Origin: Blepharisma japonicum
Lineage: Eukaryota; Ciliophora; Heterotrichea; Heterotrichida; Blepharismidae
Length of the DNA stretch: 64,000 nucleotides
Reading direction: 5' to 3'
Assembly (NCBI GenBank): GCA_949751835.1
Contig: CATKHK010000125.1
Span: 1 to 64,000, forward strand
A model generated the notes under the pieces. That model saw only the letters and a list, made by a program, of their open reading frames with translations, searched no databases and was not told the origin of the DNA. Below, piece after piece: positions 21,972 to 33,289 of this stretch (position 1 is the first letter of the stretch; each line of letters begins with the position of its first letter). Made by a program: the position numbers and the translations under genes.

Positions 21972-23174
21972 TTAAATTAAAGACACAACCTGCTTCAAAA
22001 ACTCAGCCCTCAGCTCCTTTTTGCCTTCCTGCATTTTCATATTTCCATGATCGGAATATTTCTTCAGCATGGACAAATAAAGTTTCAGCAAATAATCTTT
22101 TCTCTTCATTATCTGCTCCACCGACATTGTGAACTTCCCAGCTGCCCTATCTTCTTTAACAAGTTCATCCACAAAAGCCTCAGCTCTTATCAAGCTTGGG
22201 TGCTTTAAAGCATTTTTCAATAAAGAATCCCCAAAATAAAAGGTGTCAATCAAAGCTAACTTTTCAACAACCATTTCGCTGATATCGTCCCTTGCCAGGT
22301 TTTTATGCCTCAGCTCAATTTTGCCTTCTTCTTTGATTTCTTTTTCACATAGCTCTAACAGCTCACTATGGCCTTTTCCTAAAACACAAAAGATTCGCTT
22401 ATGGGTTTTAGAGTAGTCTTGGATAAGCTTGGCCATATAATTGTTAGAAATTTCTGCCCAAATGTGAGGGAATAAGCCATAAGCAACTTTAATTGGATAT
22501 TCGTGCTCACCTCTAGGGATGAGGTCTGGATCAGATCCTAAGCCTTTCATGATAGTGGAGTACATTGATTGTAGCTGCATTAATGTGTATTTATTAAGTA
22601 GACTTCTATATAGCTGATATCGGGGCATATCACCTAGCAAAATTTCTTTGGTGTTGTGATGGATGCTTCACATCCCTGCACATAGAGAAGTAATGCTATG
22701 GATCCTGTCATAATAAGCAAAAGATTTATTTGGGACGTCACTTATTTTGCCTGATCTCCAATAGAGGCCTGATTTTTGAAGCAGAGGAATTGTGGACTTA
22801 TAGGAGGTGTTGTCAATAATGATTTCATGGCCTGGCCTTTTTATTTTGTCTTGGGCTTCTTTAAGAGAGTCATGGGATACTTGAGAAACGAGAAAATCAT
22901 CTGGTCTAAGCTGAACAAAAATGAGGTCTGGCTTGGCATAGTTTAGCATTCTGTATAGATTTAAGCCAGCATATGTTTGATTGTAAAAATATACTTTGGA
23001 ATTGTTAATATTTAGCAGCCTCACTGATTCTTTGTTTTCTTTAGGCGGCAATAATTTTGGCCTTACACCTTCTGATAGCTCTGAGCTTAGCTCTGTTATA
23101 GATTGCGCCAGAGCTTCAACTGACCCTCTTTTTCCATTGGGCTTCATATAGTCCAGCTTATAGATATTCCTCAT
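21972..23174 (-). CDS. TraB/PrgY-like protein
   Basis: A 400-residue gene, ATG 23174 and TAA 21972, joined across one TGA=Trp (CAGMWSIHHNTKEI). The fold order resembles the TraB family: YNQTYAGLNLYRMLNYAKPDLIFVQL (compare the family's 'PD-hh-hEL'), then KEILLGDMPRYQLYRSLL (compare GDR-x-I-x-x-T), and near the end RIFCVLGKGHSELLELC (compare VVG-x-GH). TraB-like proteins are membrane- or mitochondria-associated in eukaryotes and of unclear biochemistry; no clear membrane helix is seen here. Tail-to-tail with the RDR gene (69 bases between stops). The family assignment is from motif memory and could be wrong. Confidence 0.5.
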
Positions 23175-23526
23175 ATTTTATTAAATATTCTAATTTTCTA
23201 ACTTACCCATCTATAAGACCATTTGCTGACCTTAATTTTGGTTATTGATTAACAAGACTGATTTTATCAAATGTAGGGAGTTAAAGATTTATAAATTAAA
23301 TTTTAAAGATCTTGATTTATCTTGCAAAAGATATCATGCTCTTGACAGACTATAGAACTACTCGTACAACTGAGGTCTTAACTACTTATCAACTTAAACT
23401 TCTTCTTTATACAAAATTTCCAAAGCTCAATGATATTTTGATAGAAAGCCAAAATAATTCATGCGATAAGCATTTTAAGCAGCAGGGTTATTCTAAAAAC
23501 TCCTTAAAGATGTGGAAATAATTAAA
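23175..23526. other. divergent intergenic region
   Basis: Lies between the TraB-like gene (leftward) and the Cys-rich gene (rightward), so it should hold both promoters. An open stretch at 23312-23521 begins with TTG, lacks any family sequence and is not called. Confidence 0.45.
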
Positions 23527-24597
23527 ATGGTTGCCAACTTTTTCTCTTTATCGCTCGCAGCCATGCTCCTAGCTCTCACTCAGGCGGCCAATCTCAAAGT
23601 TATGCCTACCTGTACTGCTGGCTACGCTTGCAAAACTGCTGCTCAGACATTTGCATCAGGAACTTGTTCCTTTTTCTCAAATACAGGATCTACCCCTACA
23701 TATTACGTCAGCAAATGCACAAAAATCGCTGCTAACTACTGTTGGCCTGTCACTGGGGCGAACTCTACATGTATTGGGTCTAACCCACCTACAACTGGTT
23801 ATGGATGGCCTGGCGAAAAGTGCACAAAGTCAACCGATTGCAGTTCCCATGCTTCTAAAGGTTGCGTTAATGGAATCTGTCAAGGAGCAGCGCAGTATGA
23901 GAATTGCACAACTAATGATGACTGCAACCCTGGATTTTACTGTGCCCCTGGAGTCAACCAATGTTTTAACCAAATCAGAGTCGGAGGAGCTGGATGCAGA
24001 AACGATTTTGACTGTGTAAACCAAGCTGGGTGCTATATATACTCAGACGACCCAACAAACACTGCGAATAATGTATGCTTCCCTTACTTTTCAATTAGTG
24101 ACCACTATCCAATGGGAGAAGCCTGTGAAGACAATATTTCTTATCTTTGCAGCTCAGGAAGGTGCATGTATTCGAATAATGGAGTCTATGAATGTTTAAG
24201 CAAGGTCAAAAGTGTTACTTTGCCTCAGCCTTGCACATCAATGAGCGACTGTCAAGCACAGCCTGACACTTATTTCCCTAATAAACTGCAAGGAGAATGC
24301 GTATGTGCCTACGCAAATTCATCCCAAAGCTACTGCACATTGAATCCTGGAGATCAGCAAGTTGTTAATACTTTAACGTATCTCAAGAACTGGCTTCAAA
24401 GCACAGGCGTTGACAGCTGCAATACTAATAGAAGATTTGACCTTTCTTGTATCAGCCAGAACTGGACTAAGAAAAGCTATAATCAGTACTTGTTGGCACT
24501 GCTCACAGAAATTTATTACCCACAACTGGTGAACTCTCAGTCCTGTGTACAAGAAGTTTACTTCCCTGACTATTGGGCAGCCTTAAATAATCTTTAA
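23527..24597 (+). CDS. secreted Cys-rich protein with Dickkopf-like cysteine spacing
   Basis: A single-exon gene of 356 residues from the ATG at 23527 (context TTAAAATGG; an in-frame ATG at 23512 would add five residues). The signal peptide is clear (FFSLSLAAMLLALTQAA). Repeated modules such as GEKCTKSTDCSSHASKGC, ENCTTNDDCNPGFYCAPG and GAGCRNDFDCVNQAGC show the same CxxxxDC-x-x-G-x-x-C spacing as the protein at 17542-18642. The C-terminal ~90 residues (NTLTYLKNWLQS, LALLTEIYYPQL) are helical and Cys-poor. Likely secreted or surface-attached; no ligand known. The codon use is rather GC-rich, suggesting good expression. Confidence 0.8.
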   Translation: MVANFFSLSLAAMLLALTQAANLKVMPTCTAGYACKTAAQTFASGTCSFFSNTGSTPTYYVSKCTKIAANYCWPVTGANSTCIGSNPPTTGYGWPGEKCTKSTDCSSHASKGCVNGICQGAAQYENCTTNDDCNPGFYCAPGVNQCFNQIRVGGAGCRNDFDCVNQAGCYIYSDDPTNTANNVCFPYFSISDHYPMGEACEDNISYLCSSGRCMYSNNGVYECLSKVKSVTLPQPCTSMSDCQAQPDTYFPNKLQGECVCAYANSSQSYCTLNPGDQQVVNTLTYLKNWLQSTGVDSCNTNRRFDLSCISQNWTKKSYNQYLLALLTEIYYPQLVNSQSCVQEVYFPDYWAALNNL

Positions 24598-24690
24598 GAA
24601 TACGAATAAACCAATATCTTCGCATAGTTTTTAGAATAATGAGCCAACTTTAATTTTTCAGCTTATCAGGCTATTTAGATATGATTATAA

Positions 24691-26286
24691 ATGGCTTATA
24701 GAAATAACGTTCCAATCCTAACCCAGCCGCTGTCTCCTAAGGCTGATTACAATGAATCTATGGTAATAAACTCAGGCTTCAACCTAATTCTTTCTCCAGG
24801 CCTCTATCTCACAGATCTAATGCGTCTAGAGTTTCATCAAGAATTAACCCTTACCTTAGGCGAACTTTATTTAAGGTAAAAATTAAGCAGACATATAATT
24901 CCTCTTGACTCATGCTTATTTACAAACTCAGCTGAAATTTCGAACTCTTACTATGAAAAAACTTACGTCTTATTGCCCAATTGGAAACTCTTGCTAATTA
25001 ATTCTGTATCTTCTACCGTATCTCTGATTGAGGCTGATCGAGAAACGAATGAGTCTGAAAAAGACTTCGACACTATATTGAGCTTGTTTGACGTAAGAGG
25101 GCCACTTGAAGAAATCAAGGTATTTTTTATGTAGCTTACTGGGGATTTCCCACAATCATTTTTGCTGCTTTCATATGTGAGGATGCTAATAAAGCACCAA
25201 AATACATTCCAATACAATTCTAAAGAAAACATTGAAATATTGGCCAATGAAATTACCAATTTTATTTACTCAATTTCAAAAATCCCTGCTAAAAAGCTCC
25301 TATTGAATTTACAAGAAGCCAAAGACCTTTTCAGGCTACCTACCCCTAAAAGTGACTCAGAAGTGCTTTCTTTTCCTATAAAATCTCCAATAGACTCAGC
25401 CCCTGCTTTTGCCCGTCGCGACAGCTCTAAACCTTCACATAAAAAACAGAGCAGATCGGAAGGCTATATCCCAAAATTTAAAAAATCCCATCGAAAATCA
25501 TCCCCAAGCATAAGAAGATTCCAAACATCAGGGAAATATTCAATTGTGGTAGAAGACTTCTCTGACAAAAGGAAAAAAGTGAAATATTTTTCGAGACCTG
25601 GGAAGAATTTATTTTTAAACGCAGATATAATTGACGAAGTAAATAATAGAGAAAATGGGGAAAAAATATCAATTGCAAGCTTGTGCTATAGTGAAGACAG
25701 TGCCCCAATAAGACTAACTGAAGATTTTAGCTCCAGCGCAGAGATAAGCTACATCACAGAGTCATTTGAGTACACTTCTTCAGAAGAGCAAAGCCAATCC
25801 GCTTCTATAAACCCTGACTCTTTTAAATTCAGCCTTTCAGACCGCTTAAAATCTTCTCTTTCAATGGGAGGCAGCTTAAGCTCGCTAACCCCTAATCTCA
25901 ATGTTTCTAGCAAAAACCCTTTCGATCTTGCAGAGTCAGAGAGCGTTAACCAAGAAGACCAAGAAATCGAAATAAAGCCAAAGCGACAAGTGGTCTATGC
26001 CCAGCCATTGCCAAACCAAAACACCGAAGAGGCTTATTTTACTTCAGAAGAAAATGAAGTTGAAGTCAAAAGAGTTTCAACCTGCCCAATTCCTAAATCT
26101 TCTTTAAATCCTATCATTGTAAGTTTCACTTCAATAGAAGAGGAAGATAAAGGCTTAGAAGGATCATTAAAGCACCCTACAAACTCTGGAGAAACCATAT
26201 ATAGCAAAACGGCAAGCAATTTTATAAGACTTGAGCTTGACCGCGAGTCTGTGTGCTGCAGCTGCAAGTCCTGCTTGATTTTTTAG
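24691..26286 (+). CDS. unknown protein with a C-terminal CAAX box; two 15-nt introns
   Basis: Exons 24691-24875, 24891-25119 and 25135-26286 give 521 residues; each intron carries a stop and its removal joins the frame. The N-terminal ~200 residues look globular (LILSPGLYLTDLMRLEFH, SFLLLSYVRMLI); the rest is Ser/Glu/Lys-rich and probably disordered. The C-terminus reads CCSCKSCLIF: CLIF is a CAAX box of the type geranylgeranylated (X = F/L), and the preceding cysteines could be palmitoylated, so membrane attachment is likely. No family recognised. The next gene starts only 12 bases after its stop. Confidence 0.75.
24876..24890 (+). other. 15-nt intron
   Basis: GTAAAAATTAAGCAG. It holds an in-frame TAA; removal gives ...LYLRHIIPL..., joining two open stretches in the same frame. 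Confidence 0.85.
25120..25134 (+). other. 15-nt intron
   Basis: GTATTTTTTATGTAG. It ends in an in-frame TAG; removal gives ...EEIKLTGDF... and keeps the frame. Confidence 0.85.
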
Positions 26287-26298
26287 CTAATAATTAAT

Positions 26299-27801
26299 AT
26301 GAATAATGAAAAAAGGTCTATTAAGCAGCTAGTTGATATGGGCTTTGAAGAAGGCAAAGCAAAAGATGCTATTAAAAAATATAGAAGCTTTGAGGACGCT
26401 TTATGCAACTTATTGCTTGAAGGAGACACCAGCCCAGAAGTCAAAATTTCTGGCAGACGCTCGGAAACAACCCCAAAAATCCCTGTCAGTCCTTATATTG
26501 TAAACCAAGACAGCTTTTCGGCTTCAGCTAATTCCCAGTCAAAAGAGGTGAATACAAAAGAAGAAAAAAGGAAATTAAAAAAAGCAATCAGAGAGGTAGA
26601 GAAAGACGTAAAATCTCTCAAGCTTGAAAAAGAAAAAATCATGCGACTTATAAAATCCTATGAAAAAGACAAAATTTCGACCAAAAAGTTGAGGCTAAAT
26701 CTAGAATGGACTGATAAGAAAATTCAAGAACTGGAAAAAAATAAGAATAAAATGGAAAGGATTAGTGAGAAGTTTTCAACAATGAAAACGCTGGAAATTG
26801 AGTCACGAACGTTTAAAACGATGACAAAAGTCATGAAAAACTTAAATTCAGTCAATAATTCACAAGAGTTTTTGGATATTGTAAAAAATTACGAAATTGA
26901 AAGCGAAAAAATGGATATTGTGAACGATGTTATGAGGGAATCAATAGATAATATAGACCATAGCGATATTGAAGAAGAAGGAAAAGCTGCAATAGACCAA
27001 ATTTTGTCGGAGGTAGGGTTGGAAATTGCAGATGAGTTTGAAACTCCTGTGCAAAAAGCTCCAAAAAAGCCATCAGCCCAGACTCCTGCATTGTTAATAA
27101 AGCAAGGCATAAAACAGCTTGGGCTGGATAAAGAATATGCCAAAGTTCTTACTCGACATCATACATTTGAGAGATCCTATATGGGCTTGATTCATGAAAT
27201 TTCGTATAGGAGAGAAAACAGCATTCCAAGCAGCCTTTCTATACAAAGGGCAAAAGTGCCAGGGATTAAGGTCGTTGTGGAGAACTCAGTTGCTTCACCG
27301 ATCTATGAAAGTGTTAGAATGGTTCCTCCTCAATGAAATGATGAAAAAATAATTAAAAAAGAGCCTGAAAGAAAGATCCAAGTCAGAGAAACTGAAACAA
27401 TTCATGTAAATTCGGGGAGTGGGACTCAATTATTAGTGAGAAGACCTGAGCCTGCCCCTGTAGAATATGATGAAGATGAATTTGAAGAGCCTCCAGACGA
27501 TATTGATGAAGGCGATGTCTCGAGAAGGACTCCTACAAACGAAGGAATTATTGATGTTTTGAAAGAAGCATACAGAGCTAAAGGGCTTTCTGATAATACC
27601 ATAAGTAATTTACCATGCTCTGATTTTTCGAGTGATTTGAATTTAAACCAGAGCACTTGTGTTATATGCTTAGAAGATTTCGAAGAAGGAGATGAAATTA
27701 TGACAGTCCCATGTGAGCATATTTATCATTCGGGCTGTATGAGAAAGTGGCTTGAAGCAAGCAAGAAGTGCCCACTTTGCAATGTAAAAATAAGTGATTA
27801 A
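26299..27801 (+). CDS. UBA / coiled-coil / RING-H2 ubiquitin ligase
   Basis: A 500-residue gene joined over one TGA=Trp (27334-27336). Residues 1-42 form a UBA domain (IKQLVDMGFEEGKAKDAIKKY), which binds ubiquitin. Residues 85-165 are a strong coiled coil. A proline/acid-rich linker precedes a RING-H2 finger at about 454-494: CVICLEDFEEGDEI, CEHIYHSGC, CPLC, with all eight zinc ligands. The UBA plus RING-H2 layout suggests an E3 that reads and extends ubiquitin chains. Substrate unknown. Very tight spacing (12 bases) to the CAAX gene upstream. Confidence 0.88.
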
Positions 27802-28093
27802 GATAAACTGAGTAATTTATGAGTAAAAAGTTTGCTTAGCTGAGACCTCACTTAAATTACCTGGCCTTTAAAATAATTGTTTTGGTGAAATAGATGAACT
27901 TATCAATATTAAAATTATCTGAAAAAAAAAGATTCGGAAATAAAATGTTTATTTATGAGAATTTCAGGATACTTTCTTATGAAAACACAATTTTTTCTTC
28001 ATAATGAATAGACAATTTTTTCATTATCCCAAGCTAATTTAATATGCTGGCGCAATATTTAAATTTTAATGCTAATTAAACGTTAAAGCTAAT

Positions 28094-30949
28094 ATGGAAA
28101 ATTCTTACCAAAGATCTCATAGTCACGAAGATTCTCAAGTTGAAGCTTTTGAATACGCCCCCAGTGGCGAAGAAGACATAACTATTCAATTAAGAGAAAA
28201 AGTTAGAAGCCAAGCCTTACGTCTCCGGAATCTTGAAAAATACCGAAAATTATGCGAGGAAAGAATTTCACAGTTGGCTCCAAATCACCCTTTTCCAGTT
28301 ACAATAGAGCACTTAAAAATGAACACAATGCCAAGTACCTATGATTTGCATTTATCAAAGCAAAAAATAAACAGACTTGAACAGCAAATATCTCAAAGTC
28401 AGATTCTCAATGAATCCAGGATGAGTAATAACGGCCAAATTAATTCAGGACAGGCCAGCGAAATGATTTCACAATTAAATCAAGCACTTATGGATCTTCA
28501 AAAAGACAAGTCAATGCTTGAAGAAAGCTTGAGAGCTGAAATGCTGGCTTCAGAGGAGCAGAGAACATATATAGAAGTCCTCAAGCAAGCTTTGGAGTCC
28601 AAAATGGAGCACTTAGGCATTGGCAATTTCACTCCAGAAGAATTTTCTGACTATTCTCAAGCTCGAAACCATATCGAAAAAGTTAGGGTAGAGTCTGCCA
28701 AATTTCAAAATACTATTTTAGATCAAGAAGCCCATATAAAATCTATCACTCAGGAATATAAAGAACTTGAAAATGACTGTAAAAAGCTCATTACTGAAAG
28801 AAAAGAAATAGAAAAGCAGCTAAAGGGCGCATCTGAAGCTTTGCAATTAGGAGAAGATGAGCTAAGGAAGCTTGAAGAAGAAAAATCAGCCCTTTTGGAT
28901 TTTGCAGATGAGAAGGCAAAAAGAGAGCAGGAACTTGAGAAAGAAATAAAGCAAATTTCTGAAAAATATGAGGAGCTGAAAGAGATTTATGAAAATGGGC
29001 TAAGAGAATTAAACGAAGAAAAAGAGAAAAATGAGGAGCTTGAAAATGAGATTAATAATATTACAGCCGAAACTGAGGTAAATGAAAAGTCAACTAAAGA
29101 AATCTTTCAGCACTATGAAATTGCAAGAGGAAAAATAGAAGAAAAGGATAGTCAAATAAAAAAGCTGAGGGAGGAATTAAGAATTTTGGCGTCAAAAAAT
29201 GAAGCCTTTCAAGCTAATAATTCAACGTTTTCAGAAATTCTTAAAGAAACCCAAAGTGAGCTTGAAAGGGTACAAAATGAGCTTGAAGATTTGAAAGACA
29301 GTTCTGAGAAGCTCCAAAGCCAACTAGCAGCTTCAGAGTCTCAAATAAAGCAGCTTAAATCTGAAAAAGATCAGCAAGAATCCAAGTATCAATCACTAAA
29401 ATCAGAGTACCAAGCTTCCAAAGAGCTTCATAGCAAGCTGTCTGAAGAGTCATCAAGCGAGGTGAAAACTCTCCAATCTGAACTTCAAAATCTCCAAGTT
29501 TTTAAGCAGGAGATGTCCCAAAAAGAAAAACTCAATATCCAAAAGATCACTGAGTTAAATTCTCAGATAAATCACTTACAAGAAGAAATAGAGCTGATTT
29601 ATAAACAAAATTTGGAGCTAAATGAAGAAAATGGGAGTTTAAGAGAAGAAATAGGGATTTTGAATATGAAAATGATACAGATTAATGATGAAAAAGAAAT
29701 TATACAGGGCGAGATTGTTAAATATCAAAAATATTCCAGCGTAAGTCAAGATGAAGCAGCTATGTTAAAATCAAGGGTAGATGAGCTCAATAGAGCTCTC
29801 ACTTCCAGCAATGAAAACTGCAGAGATAAGCAGATGAAATGCCAAAACTATGAATATGAAATCCAAAAGCTTGTACAAAACCTAAAGCAGTACCAAGATG
29901 ACATAGAAAAAGAAAAATTCAGTAGGCTCAGGGCAATTGAAGAGTTAGACCATAAAAACTCCAAAATTGAAGAATTAGAAAACGAGTTTGCCAAAATGAA
30001 CAGTATTATTGAAAACTGTTTCAGAAGTTCCAGCTATTTCAAAAAATTTTCCAACGAAATCAGCATCTATTCACTGCAACAGCTGATAAAAGACATAGAA
30101 GAAGAAAAAGAAATTTTAAATAGAAAACTATACACAACATCCCAAGAGCTTGAAATTTCGTCAAGAAAACTGAATGAAATTTCATGCGAACAGGTCTCAA
30201 ACCAATCCAAAGAAAATTCATTTATTTCGAAAATCAGCACTTTATATCAAGATAATACTTATCTTAGAGAAAATCTTGAGTCCCAAGCAGAATCTTTTCA
30301 AAGAGAAGTAAAATCCCTCCATGATATGATTCAAAACCTCCAGCAAGAAAACTCAGAATTTAGAGAACGAATGAAGCAGTCAGACCATGAAGTTTCTCAG
30401 CTGCGCCGTGCTTTTGATTCTAATAATATTACAATGAGGACACAGGAAGACAAAATTTCACTTTTAAACTCAGAAAAAGCACAGCTTCAATCCTTGCTGT
30501 CCAGAATTCAAAGAACTTTGGGAACAGGCGAACTTCAAAGAATTTACTATGAGTTGATGCGAATTCAAGGAGATTTAGAAATTGCTGAAAGAGAAAAAAT
30601 TAGGTTAGATTCTCAGCTGCTTCGTTTTGCGTCAGAAGAAAACCCGAATTTGATACAAAAAGAAACACTAAAAGCCAAGATCAAGTCTTGCGAAACTTGT
30701 ATATATACTTTTAAACGAAAAATTCAGAATTTGGAAGAAGAACTCAATGTTGAGGAAAATGATTTGAAAAATAAAGGGAAAGATAGAAGCTTTGATATTA
30801 TTCGGACTGTTAAAAAATCGGCAATCCCAGATAGTGGAAGAACGACTCCTGCAAGGGTTTTTCGAAGTGAGCCAACTGATGGGAAATCACCTTATCAGCC
30901 AAGATATTGTGAAAGTCCTGAAAGATTTAAATCAAGTTTTTACCATTAA
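28094..30949 (+). CDS. long coiled-coil protein
   Basis: 951 residues, single exon, no in-frame TGA. From residue about 30 to 900 it is almost continuous heptad-type coiled coil with rich Glu/Lys/Gln/Leu and short breaks near residues 120, 370 and 640. The last 60 residues are basic and Ser/Pro-rich (GRTTPARVFRSEPTDGKSPY), a typical unstructured tail with possible kinase sites. Such proteins are common in ciliate basal-body, cortex and Golgi structures. I do not recognise a specific family. Confidence 0.8.
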   Translation: MENSYQRSHSHEDSQVEAFEYAPSGEEDITIQLREKVRSQALRLRNLEKYRKLCEERISQLAPNHPFPVTIEHLKMNTMPSTYDLHLSKQKINRLEQQISQSQILNESRMSNNGQINSGQASEMISQLNQALMDLQKDKSMLEESLRAEMLASEEQRTYIEVLKQALESKMEHLGIGNFTPEEFSDYSQARNHIEKVRVESAKFQNTILDQEAHIKSITQEYKELENDCKKLITERKEIEKQLKGASEALQLGEDELRKLEEEKSALLDFADEKAKREQELEKEIKQISEKYEELKEIYENGLRELNEEKEKNEELENEINNITAETEVNEKSTKEIFQHYEIARGKIEEKDSQIKKLREELRILASKNEAFQANNSTFSEILKETQSELERVQNELEDLKDSSEKLQSQLAASESQIKQLKSEKDQQESKYQSLKSEYQASKELHSKLSEESSSEVKTLQSELQNLQVFKQEMSQKEKLNIQKITELNSQINHLQEEIELIYKQNLELNEENGSLREEIGILNMKMIQINDEKEIIQGEIVKYQKYSSVSQDEAAMLKSRVDELNRALTSSNENCRDKQMKCQNYEYEIQKLVQNLKQYQDDIEKEKFSRLRAIEELDHKNSKIEELENEFAKMNSIIENCFRSSSYFKKFSNEISIYSLQQLIKDIEEEKEILNRKLYTTSQELEISSRKLNEISCEQVSNQSKENSFISKISTLYQDNTYLRENLESQAESFQREVKSLHDMIQNLQQENSEFRERMKQSDHEVSQLRRAFDSNNITMRTQEDKISLLNSEKAQLQSLLSRIQRTLGTGELQRIYYELMRIQGDLEIAEREKIRLDSQLLRFASEENPNLIQKETLKAKIKSCETCIYTFKRKIQNLEEELNVEENDLKNKGKDRSFDIIRTVKKSAIPDSGRTTPARVFRSEPTDGKSPYQPRYCESPERFKSSFYH

Positions 30950-31334
30950 TATAAATTATACATGACATTATAATTTAAATCAGAAGTAAAATATTTCTTT
31001 ATTTTCTTAAAATCAAAATGTCCTAAAATTAAGATAAAAAATATTTAGAGGATTTTTAAAAAACTGTTAAGAGAGGATATATCAGTAACTCGTCTTCAGC
31101 ATTTAGTTTCTGTTATTTATAGCTCAATACTGAGTCATGAGACCTATAGTTTTTTATCAAATGAGATTGATAGCACCAATCATCAAAATAAGCCTCATCA
31201 AATCTAGATTAGAAGAGAACAAGCAAAATCATATTAATGATCAAAAAGCATCTAAAATCAATTTATAGAATTCAAATAAATAAATTAGAAATGAAATAAT
31301 TTCTTTTAAATACATCATTTTAATGTCGAATTAA
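30950..31334. other. intergenic between convergent genes
   Basis: AT-rich, with no supported coding, RNA or repeat feature. Confidence 0.5.
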
Positions 31335-31949
31335 TTATTGTGTATGCAATCTTGATCTTTTCACACGAGTTCTTATCCTTGCCCCACATGCCTGTGAGCA
31401 AACTTTATTTGCATGGAACAAACTCTCATTAATCTGCCTTTTAAATGACAAATTATCCACCTTTAAATTATCAATACTTGAAACAATGCTCGATAGCTCT
31501 TTTTCTTCCAATGACAATAAGCTTGATCTTGCAGGTTTAGGGGACTGAGCTGTTAAATTAATTGAATTGTTTCTAGAATGATGAGCAGAGCATGAGGAAT
31601 AGTCTGATAAACTGGAAATTGACCCACATAGTGACAATTTCAAAGGAGATGGGTTTAAACTTTTAGCGTCAGATTTTGGAGAAGAGTGTGACAAATTCAA
31701 AATGGGCTTTGGAAAATCCAAATTTGAGCCCGCACGTTTGTGTCTGCTCAGAAGATCTAGTCTTTCTGCAAGTGGATGAGGAGGAAGAGACGATTTTTGT
31801 ATAATAAGCTTGTATTTATTTCGATAAAATTTCCGATCTAAGGTTGAGGAGTCTGATCGAGGAGGAATGACTTGTTCTAGCTTTGTATGGGTTAATAAAG
31901 CTGCTTTGTGAACTGTTTCATATAAGTTGTGGCAAGGAGACTTGTTCAT
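31335..31949 (-). CDS. unknown Ser-rich basic protein
   Basis: 204 residues, ATG 31949, TAA 31335, no TGA. The middle is Ser/Pro-rich and probably disordered; the C-terminus is basic (ARIRTRVKRSRLHTQ). A helical piece with EEKELSSIVSSIDNLKVDNL lies near residue 150. No signal peptide, membrane helix or domain recognised. Coding seems likely from length and composition, but there is no homology support. Confidence 0.55.
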   Translation of the reverse strand: MNKSPCHNLYETVHKAALLTHTKLEQVIPPRSDSSTLDRKFYRNKYKLIIQKSSLPPHPLAERLDLLSRHKRAGSNLDFPKPILNLSHSSPKSDAKSLNPSPLKLSLCGSISSLSDYSSCSAHHSRNNSINLTAQSPKPARSSLLSLEEKELSSIVSSIDNLKVDNLSFKRQINESLFHANKVCSQACGARIRTRVKRSRLHTQ

Positions 31950-32338
31950 ATTTATTCAACTAGAATTTCAGTATTCTTTTCAAGTAAAATGATAAATAAA
32001 ATGGGACGTAAATACTACAATGTTGAGAGTTTCTTAAATGTACTTGAATGAGAAATTTAGGATAATTTGATATAAAATTCTTAATTAATCTGTAATTGGA
32101 TTTGTTTTTGTGATAAAGTGATATGTTTATTAAAATTGAAAATCTAATGAATATTTAAAATAATCCAAAAGCACAATTTTCAAACAAAATAATTAATTAA
32201 ATAGCTTTTTCCCCTGATTTATTTTAAAATAAATAACAAAACGTATTCAAATTTTGAAATAACAGAATTATTAATATTTATTTTAATTTTGTAATTACCA
32301 ATGAGTAAAAGATTTGATTTGAATATTATCCAACCTTA
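31950..32338. other. intergenic, nothing recognised
   Basis: Very AT-rich. It lies upstream of the minus-strand gene ending at 31949 and downstream of the one starting at 32725. Confidence 0.5.
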
Positions 32339-32725
32339 TTAATATTTATTAGACAGACTTGGGGTAAAGTCAAGAAGTCTCCAATCTGGCTGCCTGATTC
32401 GGCTTTCTAAGTTCGGCAGCTTGAGTTGAGGGTCACAATTGACTACAAGAGCTTTCGTTCCATGAACTGGGGTTTCCACTATAGGAGGAGGAATTTGAAC
32501 TTGAATTGGCTCTGGAGCTGCTGAAGGTCTAACTGCTACTTTTGGAGTTTGAAAAGCTTGGCATCTCCTTGTCGGCTTTGGCGACAGATAAGATCGTCAA
32601 GAGCCTGCATACGAGGTAGCCTTGATATTTTGATGTGGTAATGAATTTTTGGGCTGAAAAATCGCGAAGGCTATCAGTGCAACCAAAAATACAATCACAA
32701 TGCATCCTAGTGTTGATCCTAGCAT
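32339..32725 (-). CDS. small single-pass membrane protein
   Basis: 128 residues from ATG 32723-32725 to TAA 32339-32341, open only with one TGA=Trp (AGSWRSYL). A hydrophobic helix at residues 5-23 (LGCIVIVFLVALIAFAIF) is followed by a proline-rich basic stretch (APEPIQVQIPPPIVETPV) and a polar C-terminus. Probably a signal-anchor protein with a short N-terminus. No family recognised. Confidence 0.6.
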
Positions 32726-32809
32726 TTTGAATTTAAATTAATATGGAAATTATTCATAAATCCCCTGTTTAAACCAATTTCAATTAAAAAATAATTCATA
32801 AAACTTATT

Positions 32810-33289
32810 TTAAGGTAAACGGCACCCAGTCATTAAGTAAATGATCTGTGCTGCATATTGTCCTGCTTGCTGATATGAATCGTTATTCCATGAGTTTTTT
32901 AAATTATTCAGATCAGTCTGTATGGTCTTTAGGTTAAGTATCGTTTTCGCCGAGACCACTGATGGGTTATTTACCACAACATTAATAAGCTGATTGTAAT
33001 ATGCCTGGAATCCGCAGGTATTTGCTGTCTGGGCAAGCTTTGACGAATAGTCCTGCATTTTGTAAATCACGTTGCCAATATTTAGAGGAGTTTCTAGTGC
33101 TGTCATCCAGCTTTCGAAGCTTGTGCTTAATGAAGGGAATAATAGCTCACAGGTATTAGGTGTAGTTATAGGAGTACTTCTGGCACCATTTATGAAGCCT
33201 GTAATTAAATCTCCAAAGGTGCTTGAGGAGGCTGGCTGGATAATAAAGGAGGAGAAACAAATAAATGCAAAGAGGACTGCTAGTTTCAT
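32810..33289 (-). CDS. small secreted helical protein
   Basis: 159 residues with a clear signal peptide (KLAVLFAFICFSSFIIQPASS). The mature part is helical with four cysteines (residues about 48, 92, 156 and nearby) and ends in GCRLP. Codon use is comparatively GC-rich. Similar small secreted helical proteins occur in ciliates, but I cannot name a family. Confidence 0.7.
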   Translation of the reverse strand: MKLAVLFAFICFSSFIIQPASSSTFGDLITGFINGARSTPITTPNTCELLFPSLSTSFESWMTALETPLNIGNVIYKMQDYSSKLAQTANTCGFQAYYNQLINVVVNNPSVVSAKTILNLKTIQTDLNNLKNSWNNDSYQQAGQYAAQIIYLMTGCRLP

